Shown in pieces: positions 11,656 through 23,082 of a DNA stretch of 64,000 nt. Numbering within the stretch: position 1 is the first letter of the stretch; the number at the start of each line of letters is the position of its first letter. Where the stretch lies: assembly GCA_039621445.1 (NCBI GenBank), contig CP154954.1:62505205-62569204 (forward strand), written 5' to 3'. The stretch is from Euglena gracilis (taxonomy: Eukaryota; Euglenida; Euglenophyceae; Euglenales). Below the pieces are notes generated by a model. That model was not told the DNA's origin, did no database searches, and worked only from the letters and a program-made list of their open reading frames with translations. Made by a program: the position numbers and the translations under genes.

Positions 11656-13626
11656 CCTGACCATGACTTGACCCCGACGCAACCCTTCCCCTGAGACCTC
11701 AGGCTGGAACTGGGGCCCAGCTGGGGTCGGACCAATCTGGACTGGGAAAATGAAATTGTGCACCATCCGCAAATTACTATATTGTGCAAAAACAAAATTT
11801 TGCTGCTGAAAATTTTGAGTTAGGCAACCATTTTTGCTCATTTTTGGCCTGTTTAGGTACCCTCTTTCAAGGGGAAAAATTCTTCACCACCGGCTTTGAA
11901 AAAAAAACCCCTGCCGGGGACCCATGTGGAGGGAGGGCAGGGCAGCCAACAGTCTTTTCCAGCCAGCCCAAATTCTCCAGCCTCTGAGCTGGACCACCTG
12001 GGGGACACCCTGGGGGGGGGTCAGGCGTCGTTGAAGCCCGAGGGGACCCTGCCCCTAGAGAGAGGATCCAGCAGCCTTTTTTTCCAGCAAGGACCTATCC
12101 ATGAGTTTTGGTTTTTGTCCAGTTGCACCCAAAGAGCAGCCGAGAGCAGTGGAGGCCATCCTGCCCCCCCCCCCGGGAGCAGCCAGCCAGCACTTTTTTC
12201 CCCCAGCCAGTGGCTCCCAGCAGGGCTGCATACCCCCCCCCCCCTGGAAAGTAAAGTTGGGGCCAGCCCAGCAAAGCCAGGCTGAACCAAAAAAGGGTCA
12301 AAAATGACCAAAATGACATTTTTTTTGAGTGGCTTTATGGCTTTTCACCTCCAAAATTTTGCTGAAAATGAAAACTGAAATTGGCTGGATTCGGACTTTT
12401 TCGCTTCTTTTCGAGCTACCAGCCAGATCCTGCCGCCCTGGTCCCCAGCTGGACTGGGGGTCAAACCAGCTGCCAAAAAAATCAAAACCTGCAAAGAAGA
12501 GAATTTTTGACCAAACGTTTGCCCTGGTGAAATAACAGGGGCAAAATGGCCATTTTTGCCCTTCCGCTTCCGTCTGGCTGGAAAACGAAGCTCGTCAATG
12601 GGGGGTCTGGGGCTGTAAAAGACTGTTAGCTTGTAAAGACTGCTGGATGGCTTGACCCTCCCCTGGGAGATGGGCAGCTACGCTAATTGTCAGAAAAGTT
12701 TGGAATCAATGCATTTTCTAAGAATAGGGAATGTCTCAGTGTAAATGTGCAAATGGCAAGGGAATCTGCGCCAAATATGAAACATTTTTAGACTCTTCAG
12801 TTCCAAATAGTAGTGCCAGCTCCACATGTTGCGGAATTGTTTTAAAGCTTTTCATGGGGATCGAAGGCAGGGTTTCGCAGGCTACAATCAATGGCTGACT
12901 ATGAATTTGTTGCATGGAGGACATGTTCCCCCATGCTTTTTTTTGTCAGCAAAAGATGACACACAATATAATCGGTGTCTGTGTCAGGGTCCTCTGAGGA
13001 CGAGACAGATGCAATGAAGGTTTATTTGAAGAACGTCGTGGTGAACATGCTGTGCGAGAAGGACGATGCAGTGAAGGTGTGGGCCCAACTTTGCAAACAG
13101 ACCTACTGCAATCAGTTGCGAGTGCTTGATTTGCGTTGAGGGACACCCCATACAAAAACCAACACGTTTGATACCCCAAGAAAATGGGGTTATTTTCTCG
13201 ATCCTTCTTCTGGACCCTGTGGGGTGCTTGTAATTAGCCTGTTGTTTCACCTGGGGTTAAAAAAAAAACAATAAACAAGAACCCGGGGGGGGTTAAGGGG
13301 AAGTAAACCATCTCTGGGAGACATACAATTTTTTGACGCATAGATCAAATTCCTTTGTCAAATGATTTGTTGCCTGGGCTTGAAATTACTTAAATTGCGT
13401 GACACATTTGGCTGAGTGCCTCGCCTGTGTCCCCGGCAACTCCCCCCCCCCCCGGATTTCCGCTGCCGCCCAGGCCACGCTGGTCCCGTCCCTGGCCGAG
13501 CTGTTGGGCTGCTCCGCGGCGGAGGTGCAGTTCCTCTACCGCTGCCACCCGGAGTGGTGGCCCAACGCTGCCCCCCACCCTGGCCCCACCCTCGGCTCCG
13601 TCTTCACCGCCTTCTTTGGCGCCTGA
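1510..13626 (+). CDS. Golgin-like coiled-coil protein with C-terminal GRIP-like domain (spliced)
   Basis: Likely a Golgi tether: golgins are coiled-coil proteins anchored at the trans-Golgi by a GRIP domain that binds an Arl1-type GTPase. Exons read: 1510-1685, 2625-2742, 4070 to about 4171, a block ending 5575, 7204-7318, 12988-13076 and 13474-13626 (TGA). The junctions 1685/2625, 2742/4070, 5575/7204, 7318/12988 and 13076/13474 keep frame. The middle exons are rich in Gln, Glu, Arg, Leu and Ala with heptad character (RADLARDRRLQQQRQQER; ALRAAQREELEDVRQA). The last two encode AMKVYLKNVVVNML and then a segment with LVPSLAELLGCSAAEV, which resembles the GRIP helices including the conserved Tyr-Leu-x-Asn. 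A possible start is the ATG at 1534, but exons may lie upstream. The joins around 4.17-5.39 kb are unresolved; an extra exon near 5157-5250 or a GC donor is possible. Family assignment is inference from the terminal domain and coiled-coil composition. Confidence 0.68.
3718..3742. repeat. Interstitial TTTAGGG-type telomere repeat
   Basis: Three near-perfect CCCTAAA units lie in an intron of the golgin gene, followed by degenerate CCCTAA copies to about 3765. This heptamer is the plant and green-algal-type telomere unit, also found in several protists. Confidence 0.7.
6174..6305. repeat. About 130 bp poly-C tract
   Basis: An almost pure C run with scattered A, G and T, inside a golgin intron. 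It is bounded by similar copies of a CTTTACCTCCCCCCTTGTCC segment (about 6123 and 6355), so the tract sits within a local duplication. Proline- and glycine-only open frames across it are artefacts. Confidence 0.9.
7978..8135. repeat. GGCGCGAAGCGCCGG-type hairpin repeat
   Basis: Self-complementary GC-rich cores (GGCGCGAAGCGCCGG at the left, GGCGCGCAGCGCCGG at the right) bracket an A/T-rich spacer of CCAAAAATGGCCAAAAATG-like repeats. The same core flanked by similar spacer recurs twice near 23.40 and 23.51 kb, so this is a dispersed family. Confidence 0.6.
8311..8970. repeat. Two consecutive local duplications
   Basis: About 115 bp at 8311-8425 recurs diverged at 8475-8588 (shared core: AAAAAACATCGTTTCGGGC). 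Immediately downstream, about 160 bp at 8588-8756 recurs at 8819-8970 (shared core: GGCCGTATCTCGGGCT). The copies differ by scattered substitutions and small indels, indicating old duplication. Confidence 0.8.
9327..9530. repeat. Imperfect direct repeats, GTAGCGGACC type
   Basis: A unit of about 55 bp (TTATAGCGGACCGCCGCTTC then GGGTGCGCTTCTATTTGG) at about 9330-9380 recurs at about 9437-9498, with a partial third unit to 9530. No coding signal. Confidence 0.65.
11557..11660. repeat. (CCCTCA)n hexanucleotide array
   Basis: About 17 near-perfect CCCTCA units, preceded by CCTAACCCTAACTCTTAACT. It looks like a degenerate or mutated telomere-type repeat expanded as a hexamer. Confidence 0.9.
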
Positions 13627-16319
13627 TGGGAGCTGTGCGCCGCTTCCCGATGCACGTCGCTCGCGTTTCTGACCTTGTGTGGCCCGCTTTGATGCACTTG
13701 CACCTCTCCCGCTTCTTGTACCTGTAACTTCGAGCCAACGGTTCACAACACCAATTCAAGCACCACGGAAAGTCGTCAATGCAATCTGCTGCAATTTCCC
13801 CTGCTCACCGTTGATTTTTTACCATTGATTTTGTTCCCATCATGTGAAGATGATGATAGACAAACACAATCTTGTTGCTATTTTCAGTTTTTTGGGGGGA
13901 TTTCGGCCAATTTTCTCTTTTTTTTGCATTCTCCAGGTAAGGAGGAAGGTGAAAAAATGAGGCAGTATTTCTTTTGGAATAATTTGTGATGATCCTGATA
14001 TGATTTTATTGCCCAATTAAAGGTCCCCATCAAACTCAATACAGAAAGATTAGCGCTGCAGCCTGCCTGGTCAAACTTTGGTTTTTTTTTGGTGTCTTCC
14101 CCTTTAGCCAAACACAAAAAAATGCACCACTTTTTGGATTCCCCCAAGTGCAAAAGAAAAGCCTCTCAAAACAGCTCAAATGAACAGCCCTTGAGTGCTT
14201 CGCATCAAAGTGGATTTAATTTAGGGAGAGGTTTCATTGTTTTTGTCCTCAATGACCCCAAAATTAGAATTTTTATCATTTTCGTCGCTACAATCTTGGA
14301 TGCCTTTCAGGGAGACGATTTGGTGTTCCTGGAGCATCAGCAAAACAATTCTCATTTCGGTCTTATTTCGGGATTCTTGTTTGGCTGCCCCAGGGCGGGC
14401 AGAATGGGAATCCCGAACACCCCAGGGTGTGGATGGTAGGTGAGGGTAGGTAAATTTTTAAAGCGAAAAAAAAAATGTTCAAAATGGTTTAAATTATTTG
14501 AGGCATTTTTAAGGTTTAAGGGTTTTTTTAAAAAAAGGTTTTAAGGCTGTTCAAAATTCTATTTTCCAAGTGCGGTGCAAGGGCCGTTCAAGCATCGAAC
14601 GGGCCAAAAAATAAGTCGAATAAGCCCAATTCTTCGAGCTGATAGATAATGTTCCAGCCACGTGGAGGCATTGCCCCCCCCCCCCTGGAGTTGGCATATT
14701 TTTGTCGAGATTTTGCAACTCCATTGTTGTTTGGTTGAAGAAAATTTCTGCCATAATCGTTTTTTTCAGGGTTTTAAGGCATCTTGAGACAAAACCTTTT
14801 CAGGGGCTTTGAGTTTATAGTCTTTTTAAGGGTTTTTTTTGAGCTGCCTTGAAAACATAATGCCTGGGTGAGGGTCCCCCATTTTCCCTGTTTCCCCGTT
14901 TCCCGGGGAGCGATTTTCAGGCCTTTCAAATCCAGAAAGAGTTTCATGTTGCGAGGTGCCATCCACTTCCAGGTGGGTCGACCCCAGAGATTTTTTTTTA
15001 ATTTTGTGTGGGGTACCCTGCCGGATGCGGGTGGGGTTTTCCTCTATTTTAGGTGCGTTGTACCAAAAAATTTCGGTACAATTCTTTTGTACAAAAATTT
15101 GAAACCCAAAATTGACCCCCAAAAAGTGGGTCCCTCCGAGCCCCCCCCCCCCGCGCGGAGGGAGGCCCCCCTGGGTCCTCAGAAAACCTGTGGTCGGGCC
15201 CTGACCCCTGGGCGTTGATTTTTACGGGGTGTTCTTCGGGGGTGTTCCACCGCCCTCTTGGGCATCCATTCAACACCGCTGTATTGCAATACCCGTCCCC
15301 AGCCATTTATGTGGGGTACCAATGTCATCAGTTTGTTTGTTCCCAAGATTCGAGGAGGTCCAAAGAGGAATTACATACACATACATTGCATTTTCTTTGC
15401 ACCTTGGCGTTTCATATGTTGAGGTGCCTTGTTGTTCTCCGACCTTTGCCTTTTGGATTTTGGCAGATCTTTTGAATCATCCCAGTTATTTTTAAGCTAT
15501 TTCGGACTCAAAAAAGTTTTGAGGCATTTCGGTTGTTTGTTTTTAGCATTTTTAAACCTTCTGAAAAGGTTACAAGAACCAAATGATCTCGATAATGATT
15601 TTTCTAGAGTTTTTCCATTAAGAAATTTGATAAAGAGAAGAGTGAGCGAACTTGCAGAGGAGAAACTGGTTTTTCAGCCCAAATTTTCGAATATGCAGGC
15701 TATGTTTTTAACCCTGCTTAATCCCCCTCGGTGTTGCTAAACTGCAAATCTCCCCATATACTCCTCTGACATTTGATTGGTGTCAGATCCATTTTTCCCT
15801 CGGTCGTTCAAGTTTGTGTCTGGAGAGTTCAGGGGGGGTGCAACGATCATTGCTTGCTTTGTCTGACAGAGTCATTCAATGTGGTCTCTTTGGAAGCTAT
15901 CACCTCTATTTGGGCTGAGATTTTATCCCCAACCCAGGGATTTTTCAAAGTTGGGACCCCCCCCCCCAGTGGGGGAGGGAGGTGAGGATGGGTGGGCCTG
16001 TTGGAAACCTCCCTCCGGGGGGGGGGGTCTCTTCTTTCAGTGCGAAGTGTCGAGAACTTTTTTTGGACCACGGATACCCTCGGGGTGGAGGACCCCCAAT
16101 CTTGGAAAAAATCCCCTGTCCCAAACCCGCACACTGCCTGCGGCTCTCACTTCCAGTCTCGGAGCATGGGAAACACATTGCTCCGTTGATTGATCTTGTA
16201 TTCCCCACTGGCCCTCACCTCAGTTGAAGAACCATGGGAGTCATGTTTTGGTAATTCCTCGCACAGTGCATTGACCCCTTCGAACGAATGTCAGGCTAGA
16301 GACCCGGCGTCGCGGAGTG
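13627..16319. other. Intergenic region between golgin and PDI-like genes
   Basis: No supported gene. It contains A/T-rich sequence and several C-runs. It must hold the golgin 3' untranslated region and the promoter of the downstream gene, but I see no clear TATA box or poly(A) signal that I would commit to. Confidence 0.5.
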
Positions 16320-19300
16320 ATGGCGCTTTGGATTTGCCTCCTTTGGCTGGCAAGCAAGCCACTGCTGATGGGGTAGGTTACCTTTGTCCGAGCAGGTTGC
16401 CCACACTCATGTCAGCTCCCACCTTTTCAGTGCCCCTTCTCCTCCACCTTTCCTCCGGATATAAACCGAACCATTCGGGAAATCTTTCTCGGCTTGGATT
16501 GAAGCTCCCTGCTGCTGCATTCAATTTGCGGCGTTGCATTTCCTCTCCCACACCACTGGCTGTGGAAAGATTGCCTCGTCAGCCCCACGGCCAGAGCCAT
16601 TGGCATGTTTTGGACGTTTGTGTTCAAACACACGACACCGTCGGTTTTGTTTTCCCCCAGATAAGCAGTGTCCCAAACGAAGCCCCACAAAAGCTTCACG
16701 TTGCCCCCCCCCCCCGTGTCAGCGCAGCTTCCTGTAACATTCGTGTGCGTTGGACAGGTTGCGGGCAGTCCGCCACTGTTCGTTGGAAGCCCCCCCAGCA
16801 CGGACAGCAGTGTCTGGTCAGCAATCGGGTGCGCGGGGAGCTCCACGGTGCATTTTGTGCCGGAATTGACCGAGACCAACCTCCCCGGATTCCTGCGGCA
16901 CAACCTGCCCCTCGGGAAACTCCTGCTGGATTTCGAGCAGAGCCGTCCTCGAGCTCGTTGCTTTTCGACTTTCAACGAAGCTTCTTTTCACTTGAAAATG
17001 ATTTTTTTTTGTTTGAAGTGAGAGACATTCGATGGACCAGTGTTGCGTGTTAATGGCCTTTGAACAGCAAATGGGGACGTTGAGGGGGGTTTTGGATGCA
17101 AAGATGGATTTATCCTTCTTCTGTGCTTTGCTTCTCTTATTGTAATTGTTTGGGGAGGGCGCGCCACGTTTTGCACAGCGTCTCCAGGCTGTGCTGGGCT
17201 AAGTTTTGAATCTTTTTGTATATCTTTTGTGTCTGCTGGTCAGTTGCACCCGGCGCCAAGCCAGGCCAAGCCAGGCCAAGACGGCCAGCCAGCCAGCCAG
17301 CCAGCCAGCGAGCCAGCCAGCGAGCCAGCCAGCCAGCCAACAGGCGAACTGGCAGGCAGGTGGACCGTGTGCACCGCTCTGGGACGCCCAGCTGACCCCT
17401 GAGAAGGTCCATGTGTACACCCAAAGGTGTCCACGTGCCCAGACCGACAACCAACGTCAGCCAAGGACCGCAATGGTTTCCCTTGTGCAACGCGGGGTCG
17501 TCTGTGCTCTTATTGGCTGGTGTCTCTCAAGCACACTTTCTCGTAAACCTCTTGATTCGGCCGCTCGCTGTGCCGGGGGGGGATTTCTGCACGAACGGCC
17601 AAGACTGGCTTTGATTTCTGGGAAAAGGGCGGTTGATGCGTCGGGACCAACTCTCAGGCTGGTGGAGCCGGCGTCCCTCTTTGAGAAGCAGATCATGTTC
17701 GCAACAGTCAACACCAACATCCCCTTTGGGAGGGAGGAGGCCCACCGCTACGGAATGGAGAACCGCGTGCATGCATCAACTTGGCGTTCAGCAAACCAGC
17801 TTTTGTGCCATGATCTAAGTTCTTGTCTGATGAGGCAAACTGGAAATCCCCAACACTTTCAGGGCGGGGTCATCCCGTTCAACCATAGTTTGCGCCGCAT
17901 ATCTTAGAGCTTGCTTTAGTCCAGACTTCCCCAAAAGATATCGTGGGGATGTCTCAAAATTCTGGCTGGGGGACATCGACTTTTGAACTGAAGGCCATCA
18001 TACGGATAACTGTAGGTTCGAGGGGATATTGCCAATTCAGAGTTTGCCAAGAATAGCCAAGAATTGCGCCAATTCAGAGTTTGCACTGTAGAATTTGCGT
18101 TTAAAAAATTGACCCCCCCCTTTCCTCAATGGGACCGCCGCCTGAGCGGTTCATGCCTGACCGCAGGGCCCTCTTCGTCATCGACTCGCCGCCGTGGAAG
18201 TACGTCCTGCCACACGCTGGGGGATCGCCCTGGTCCCCCCGGGGCACATGTCGCTTCCCCCTCCCACTTCTCCCTCTATCGCTGGGGAATGTGAAAGGAT
18301 GAATGATGGTTGGCGCCTGCGGGTCGGTTGATTGTAACCCCTGCCCCCTCCCCACGGGAAGTTGGCCTGCGGGCCTGTACTCGCCCTCTCCACCAACCAC
18401 CTTGACCTCCTCAAAGCCTTTTGCCTCTGTTCTTTGACAGCATTGGCCCAAAACCACCAAGTGGACATTCTCTTGCTCCGGATGTATTTTTGTTTGTTTC
18501 GAAACTTATGTGTTTTCACATGGGACAAAAACAGATCAATCATCTCCAGCATTTGGGGGGTCAATCCAGACCCCTGTCCCTCAAGGGAATTTGGTTCCCA
18601 CCCCGGTGCTCACTGATTTGAGTGAAGCCGATCTCCCGGGGGGGGGGGGGGGGGTCGTTGCAAAGCTGGTCACAAGATATTGTGCCAGGCCTCACATTTC
18701 CATCCTACAGCTTTCCGTTCCGCACGTGGCCCCCCACCGTACGTCCCCGGTGCGCAAATCCAGGCCGGTCCCTCGCACCAAGCCGACCGCTCAGCTGGTC
18801 CTCCAGTTCTGCCGCGACTTCACACAGGGCAACCTGGAGCCCTTCTACCGCTCCGCCCCGCCGCCTCCGGTAGTCCCCGGGCTCTCGCTGGCACCCTTTT
18901 ACTCTGCCAAAATTTTTCTCATTCTGCCAAGAAGCATCAATTCAAAGCAGCAGAACTATGTCTGCAGGACCGTTTATGCCGAATATCTTTTTCTCTGATT
19001 GGTGGTCTCACCATCGAGTCAAAAAAACACACAACTTTTTTTTGATAATGGATGGTGACGTAATGGATGGTGACCTGTTTATTGTGACTGTTCTGTTGCC
19101 TTTGAACTCCAGTTCAAGATCATGCCGTTTCAATCCCCCCTGAGACTGAATCAGAGGCATTTCAGGGAGGGGATTTGGCAGGTCTCGTGACATGTGTTTC
19201 GGAAGCAACTCGATTTCGCCCCTCAAACCTCAAGCTGAGCAGGCTTGCACACACAAGCACACATGCACATACAAAAGCGCACACACGCACGTGCGCACAA

Positions 19301-19320
19301 GCAAACACGCGCACGCACGT

Positions 19321-19366
<46 letters not shown>

Positions 19367-21566
19367 ACACCCACACCCACACCCACACCCACACCCACAC
19401 CCACACCAACACACACACCCTGCCGCCCGCAGCTGACCGTGATCGAGAACGGGGTCCACCTGGTGGTGTCGAAGACCTTCGAGGCCTTCATGATGGACCC
19501 CCGCCTCCACTCCGTCATCCTCCTCTCCGTGCAGTCCGCGGAGTCCCTCGCTGTCCACGGCATCTACGAGGCGCTCGCTGGGCGCTTCGCCTCGGACGCG
19601 GTGGCGTTCGGCAAAATGGACCTCGCCTGGAACGACATCCCCCTGCCATTTCTCTTCCCACTGAGGTGTTTCCTAAATGGTGGCCCAGCGGTATAAATGA
19701 GCTTTCTCTTTGAGAAGGCTGCCGTTTGAGAAATCACGAAGAAAGGCAATGTGTTTATATTTTTCTTTCCTCCCTCATCTGAAGTTTAGTTTGGGCTCAG
19801 CATTGAGATTGAGATGCCTCACTCACCACCCCTCTTGGTCTTTCCCTCTGCAGGGGAGGTCCAATGGTGTTCGTCGCCTCTCCCCAGAGTGCTTCTGTGT
19901 TGTTGCCGAGGGTGTAGACTTTTTGTAAGCCCTTTTTGGTTTGCCTGCCCCAAGGCTTCCATGGACGAATGAGAGCCAAGGAGATGGAAAAGTGTTTGTT
20001 TCGGTGGATTCAGCTGAATGTGGTTCAACTCCAGGTTAAAACTTTTGGGGGTGGTCGTGGCAGTGTGGGGAAACCCACTGATCCCTCATTGAAGCTGCAC
20101 AAATTATTTCCTTTCCCCCCACATTGGAGATGGCTTCAGTTCCCTTCGGTAATCCAGTGAGCAGCATACCCTTCCAGGACAACTGCGACGAAGGGCGGAT
20201 CACGATATCACTGTCTGCTACAAGCGTGATGCCACCCCCGGCCCTTTTTTTGTTCTTTCTGTCATGAGCCCAACTACCCCCCACACCGGACATGACACAA
20301 GCCTGGTCCCGCCTTCCAGCCCCCCCCCCCCCCACAACCCAGGCCCGCAGGGTGGCACTCTGCAGGCACGCAGCGGAAGCGGGCGCCGGACATGTACGAC
20401 GGGCCCATCGAACTGCCAGCCCTCACCCGCTGGCTGCAGGACCGCATCCAGGAGCCCGGCCACGTGGGCATCAGCCCCGTGGAGGCCTCCAGGCTACGGG
20501 TGTGGTGCGCTTGCGTTGGGGATGGGGGTTTGGGAAAACAATATTGTTTCCCCGTATACAACAAGTGATGATTCCCCCTCGTGATGGTAAAGCCTTATAA
20601 ACACGAAGAATAAGAAACACCATTCCCCACCCCCATTGTTTGTTTACCTCTCATTTTGGCAGTTTGGGACCAACCAGACGAAACAAAAGGAGCTTTTTTC
20701 GGTTCACAAAAACAACATTTCTGTATTCGGCGCTTTGCATTTGTTACGTATTTCCCCCTTTTCAGGAGCTTCCAGTTTGCTGTTCCCCATTATCCTTTTT
20801 GCGGGGGGACTTGGAGTTGCTAGAGTTTCTCCCGAGTCCAGTTTTTTTTGGAAGCAAATCATATTTATTTCGCATTTTGTGAGGCCATTTGTCAAGAAAA
20901 GTTTTTCAAATATGACAAATGTCAAATTTGAATCACCCCCAAACCGAATGTTTTAAATTTTATTTTTGTGCGCATCAGGGCACCCCTAAGCACCGAGGAT
21001 GGTGCAGGGCAATGGGGGTTTTAGAGGCCAAAAGTGGCTTCTGATGCAGGACAACACAGGACGTAGCCACCACACAACAGATTTTTGGTTTTGTCCCTTG
21101 ACAAGCTTGAATGGAAAAGGTCACTACAATTCTTGTTGCTCACATCCAAAGTTTTTTTGGGACCATTGAGGGCCCAAAGTCGATGGAGAGCGATGCAGGG
21201 CGATGCGGGACCCAAAGGGCAGGTTTAAAAAAGCTGCTTGGCAACCATCCTGAAATCTGGTTTTGTTGTTCACTATTAAATAACACCAGTTCTCTTTTAC
21301 CTATCAAAACCTATCATTTGTTATTTATTATCAGTTGGATTTCAAATTTGTCATCGGAGACCATTTGTACTCTCTCACACCTGATACCGTTAAGGAGCTT
21401 ATATTTTTTTTGTGCAGTGGGTCGGGGGGTATATTTGGTTGGGGTCATCATGCGGTGGTTGTTGCCAGCTTGCCCTTCTAAGCTAATCAATTTCCGGCAG
21501 GAAAACGTGTTGGAGAAAAAGAAGGAGAAGGACTCCCCATCCAAGAAGGCTTCAAGCTATGAGACG
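16320..21566 (+). CDS. PDI-like ER protein with SAES in place of CGHC (spliced)
   Basis: Protein-disulfide-isomerase-family protein, expected in the ER lumen. Exons inferred: 16320-16372 (ATG and a hydrophobic signal peptide, MALWICLLWLASK), 16799 to about 17017, 17658-17766, about 18147 onward, 18711-18869, 19433-19665, 19854-19888, 20366-20499 and 21501-21566. The junctions from 18869 to 21566 are all in frame with GT..AG ends. Exon 2 (VPELTETNLPGFLRHNLPLG) and exon 3 (LFEKQIMFATVNTN) match the b' domain; 18711-18869 (QFCRDFTQGNLEPFYRS) is the b'-a' linker helix; 19433-20499 is a thioredoxin-fold a' domain (VVSKTFEAFMMDP ... KMDLAWNDIP, cis-proline GGP, then YDGPIELPALTRWL). The tail is Lys/Glu-rich; no HDEL-type signal was found, so a last exon may be missing. 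At the catalytic position (19535-19546) the sequence is Ser-Ala-Glu-Ser, so oxidoreductase activity is unlikely. No N-terminal a or b domain was found. A chaperone or adaptor role is inferred. Exon limits between 16.8 and 18.3 kb are uncertain. Confidence 0.78.
17281..17341. repeat. (CCAG)n repeat in PDI-like intron
   Basis: About 14 tetranucleotide CCAG units with two CGAG variants. The same CCAGCCAGC signature recurs at about 11.95, 22.62 and 26.28 kb, there coupled to an AGCCTTTTTCCAGCC block, so it marks a dispersed repeat family. Confidence 0.85.
19321..19413. repeat. (CA)n followed by (CCCACA)n
   Basis: About 22 CA units pass directly into about eight CCCACA units, just upstream of the splice acceptor at 19431-19432 of the PDI-like gene. 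Threonine/histidine-only open frames across it are artefacts. Confidence 0.92.
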
Positions 21567-22998
21567 GTGTGCTGCTCTTTTCCTCATCTCTGCTGGAATT
21601 CTTGTTGGTTGATTTTTTCTTCAATACACCCAGACACACTGAGGCAGAAGTTCATACACCAAATTGAAGGCACTTTTGAGTAATTATCTCATTTCCCATA
21701 AATTTTTGAGGATTTTCTCCTGAATAGAAAAAAGTGCGGGACAGATTATTCGTGACTTGAAACAGTTTTTTTTTTTGACTGATGTTGCGTGCCAAGGTGC
21801 ACAGTGGATGTCGGGCCATCCAACTGTAGAATGAAAAATTTTCCTGGAGGACTCGAACATTGTTCAAGTCCTTTTCAGCTGAAAATTTTGCAATCTGGAG
21901 GCTTTCTAAATTTTCCTTATTCTTCAACTGAGAAGTCAAAAATCAAAGAATGAAGTTTTCATGTGAATATTTTTAATGTGAAATTGGTTGGGTTCTCAGG
22001 GCTTTGGCCAATGTGTCCTGTGGTCGACTCAGCTCGGGGTATTGACCATGGGGGGAGGGGGCACTCTTGGGGGCACCCCCCCAAAAATTGGACAAACTTC
22101 TTTTCAAGAGTCTGGGGTCATGACAGTTGCTTTTTTCCATTTTTTTTTATTCTGGAGGACCTTTGGACTGGCATACGAGCTAGATGTTGTTTTTTTAATA
22201 AAAGTTTTGGTGATCTGGGGAAAGGGGAAGGTGGTTGGTCTGGCTCGACCCGACACCCCTTCCCGGTTATGAGGGGATTTTTTTGGGGGCGATGTCTTCT
22301 TTCAGTGCTTTTCCTTTGCCAAAAGCTATTGTGGGTGGGGGTTGAGCCCCCTCCCCACACCAGCCTTGCCTCGGGTGCTTGAATGTGTCGATAAATGCTG
22401 TGAAGAGTCATACAATGTGAATATTTGGGGAGAGGAATATTTGGCAAGGTTGTTCTGGAAATTATGGGCAACATTGTGGCACCAGGAGGCGTCGTTATCT
22501 CTGTTGAACACCATGAAACTGTGGGTTCATTTTTCTGTCTCAATTTGTGATTCTCCGAATATTTTTTTTTTGGATTTGGACAGGGTCAGGGCATAGTTTA
22601 AGGAAATTTGACCCCACCCCCTGGCCAGCCAGCCAGCAACCTTTTTCCAGCCAGCAGCCTTTTTCTAGCCAGCAGCTTTTTCCCGAAATCCCCCCCCTCA
22701 GCGAGATTTATTTATTTCCAGCCACCCTTTGGGCGGCTGGAGGGTAATGGATTTTTTGCCTTCGGGGGTGCAAAAATGGGCTAAACTGGGTCAAGCATGG
22801 GAGAGAATGGGTCAGATGTCGGCTGGCCAGCAAAAATTTGTGGCCAAAAATCGATTTTTTGCATATTTGGCAGTTTTTTGGACATTTTTGCACTTTCAAT
22901 CTTTTTGGTACCAGGTTCGACCCCGGGTCGGGCCCAGCTCCAGCCCGGGATTCCTGGGGGGGGGGGTCAGGTCCAGACATTCATGTAGTGTGGTACAC
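21567..22998. other. Downstream of PDI-like gene; no gene recognised
   Basis: No supported coding exon. A CCAGCCAGC / AGCCTTTTTC repeat block lies at about 22620-22685. Sequence is otherwise A/T-rich and intron-like. Confidence 0.45.
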
Positions 22999-23003
22999 CA
23001 AGG

Positions 23004-23034
<31 letters not shown>

Positions 23035-23080
23035 CTACATATACACATACATATACATGTACATATACATATACATGTAC
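22999..23080. repeat. (ATACAT)n microsatellite, left flank
   Basis: Hexanucleotide ATACAT/CATATA units with CATGTA variants. The array resumes at 24025 on the far side of a fold-back element, so the element appears inserted into a once-continuous microsatellite. Confidence 0.9.
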
Positions 23081-23082
23081 GG

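Larger units (their letters stand above)
7319..12987. other. 5.7 kb golgin intron filled with local repeats
   Basis: No coding exon is supported here. The intron joins the exon ending at 7318 to the one starting at 12988 in frame. It contains hairpin sequence at 7.98-8.14 kb, two tandem-like duplications at 8.31-8.97 kb, a duplicated block at 9.33-9.53 kb and a CCCTCA array at 11.56 kb. Confidence 0.6.

Noticed and set aside
16428-16667. Possible extra PDI exon in the long open frame after the TTTTCAG at about 16427
   Set aside because: Joined to the signal-peptide exon it meets a stop in frame, and the peptide does not resemble a PDI a or b domain.
22905-22945. tRNA-like GGTTCGACCCC T-loop
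   Set aside because: No acceptor stem, D-arm or anticodon arm can be formed around it.
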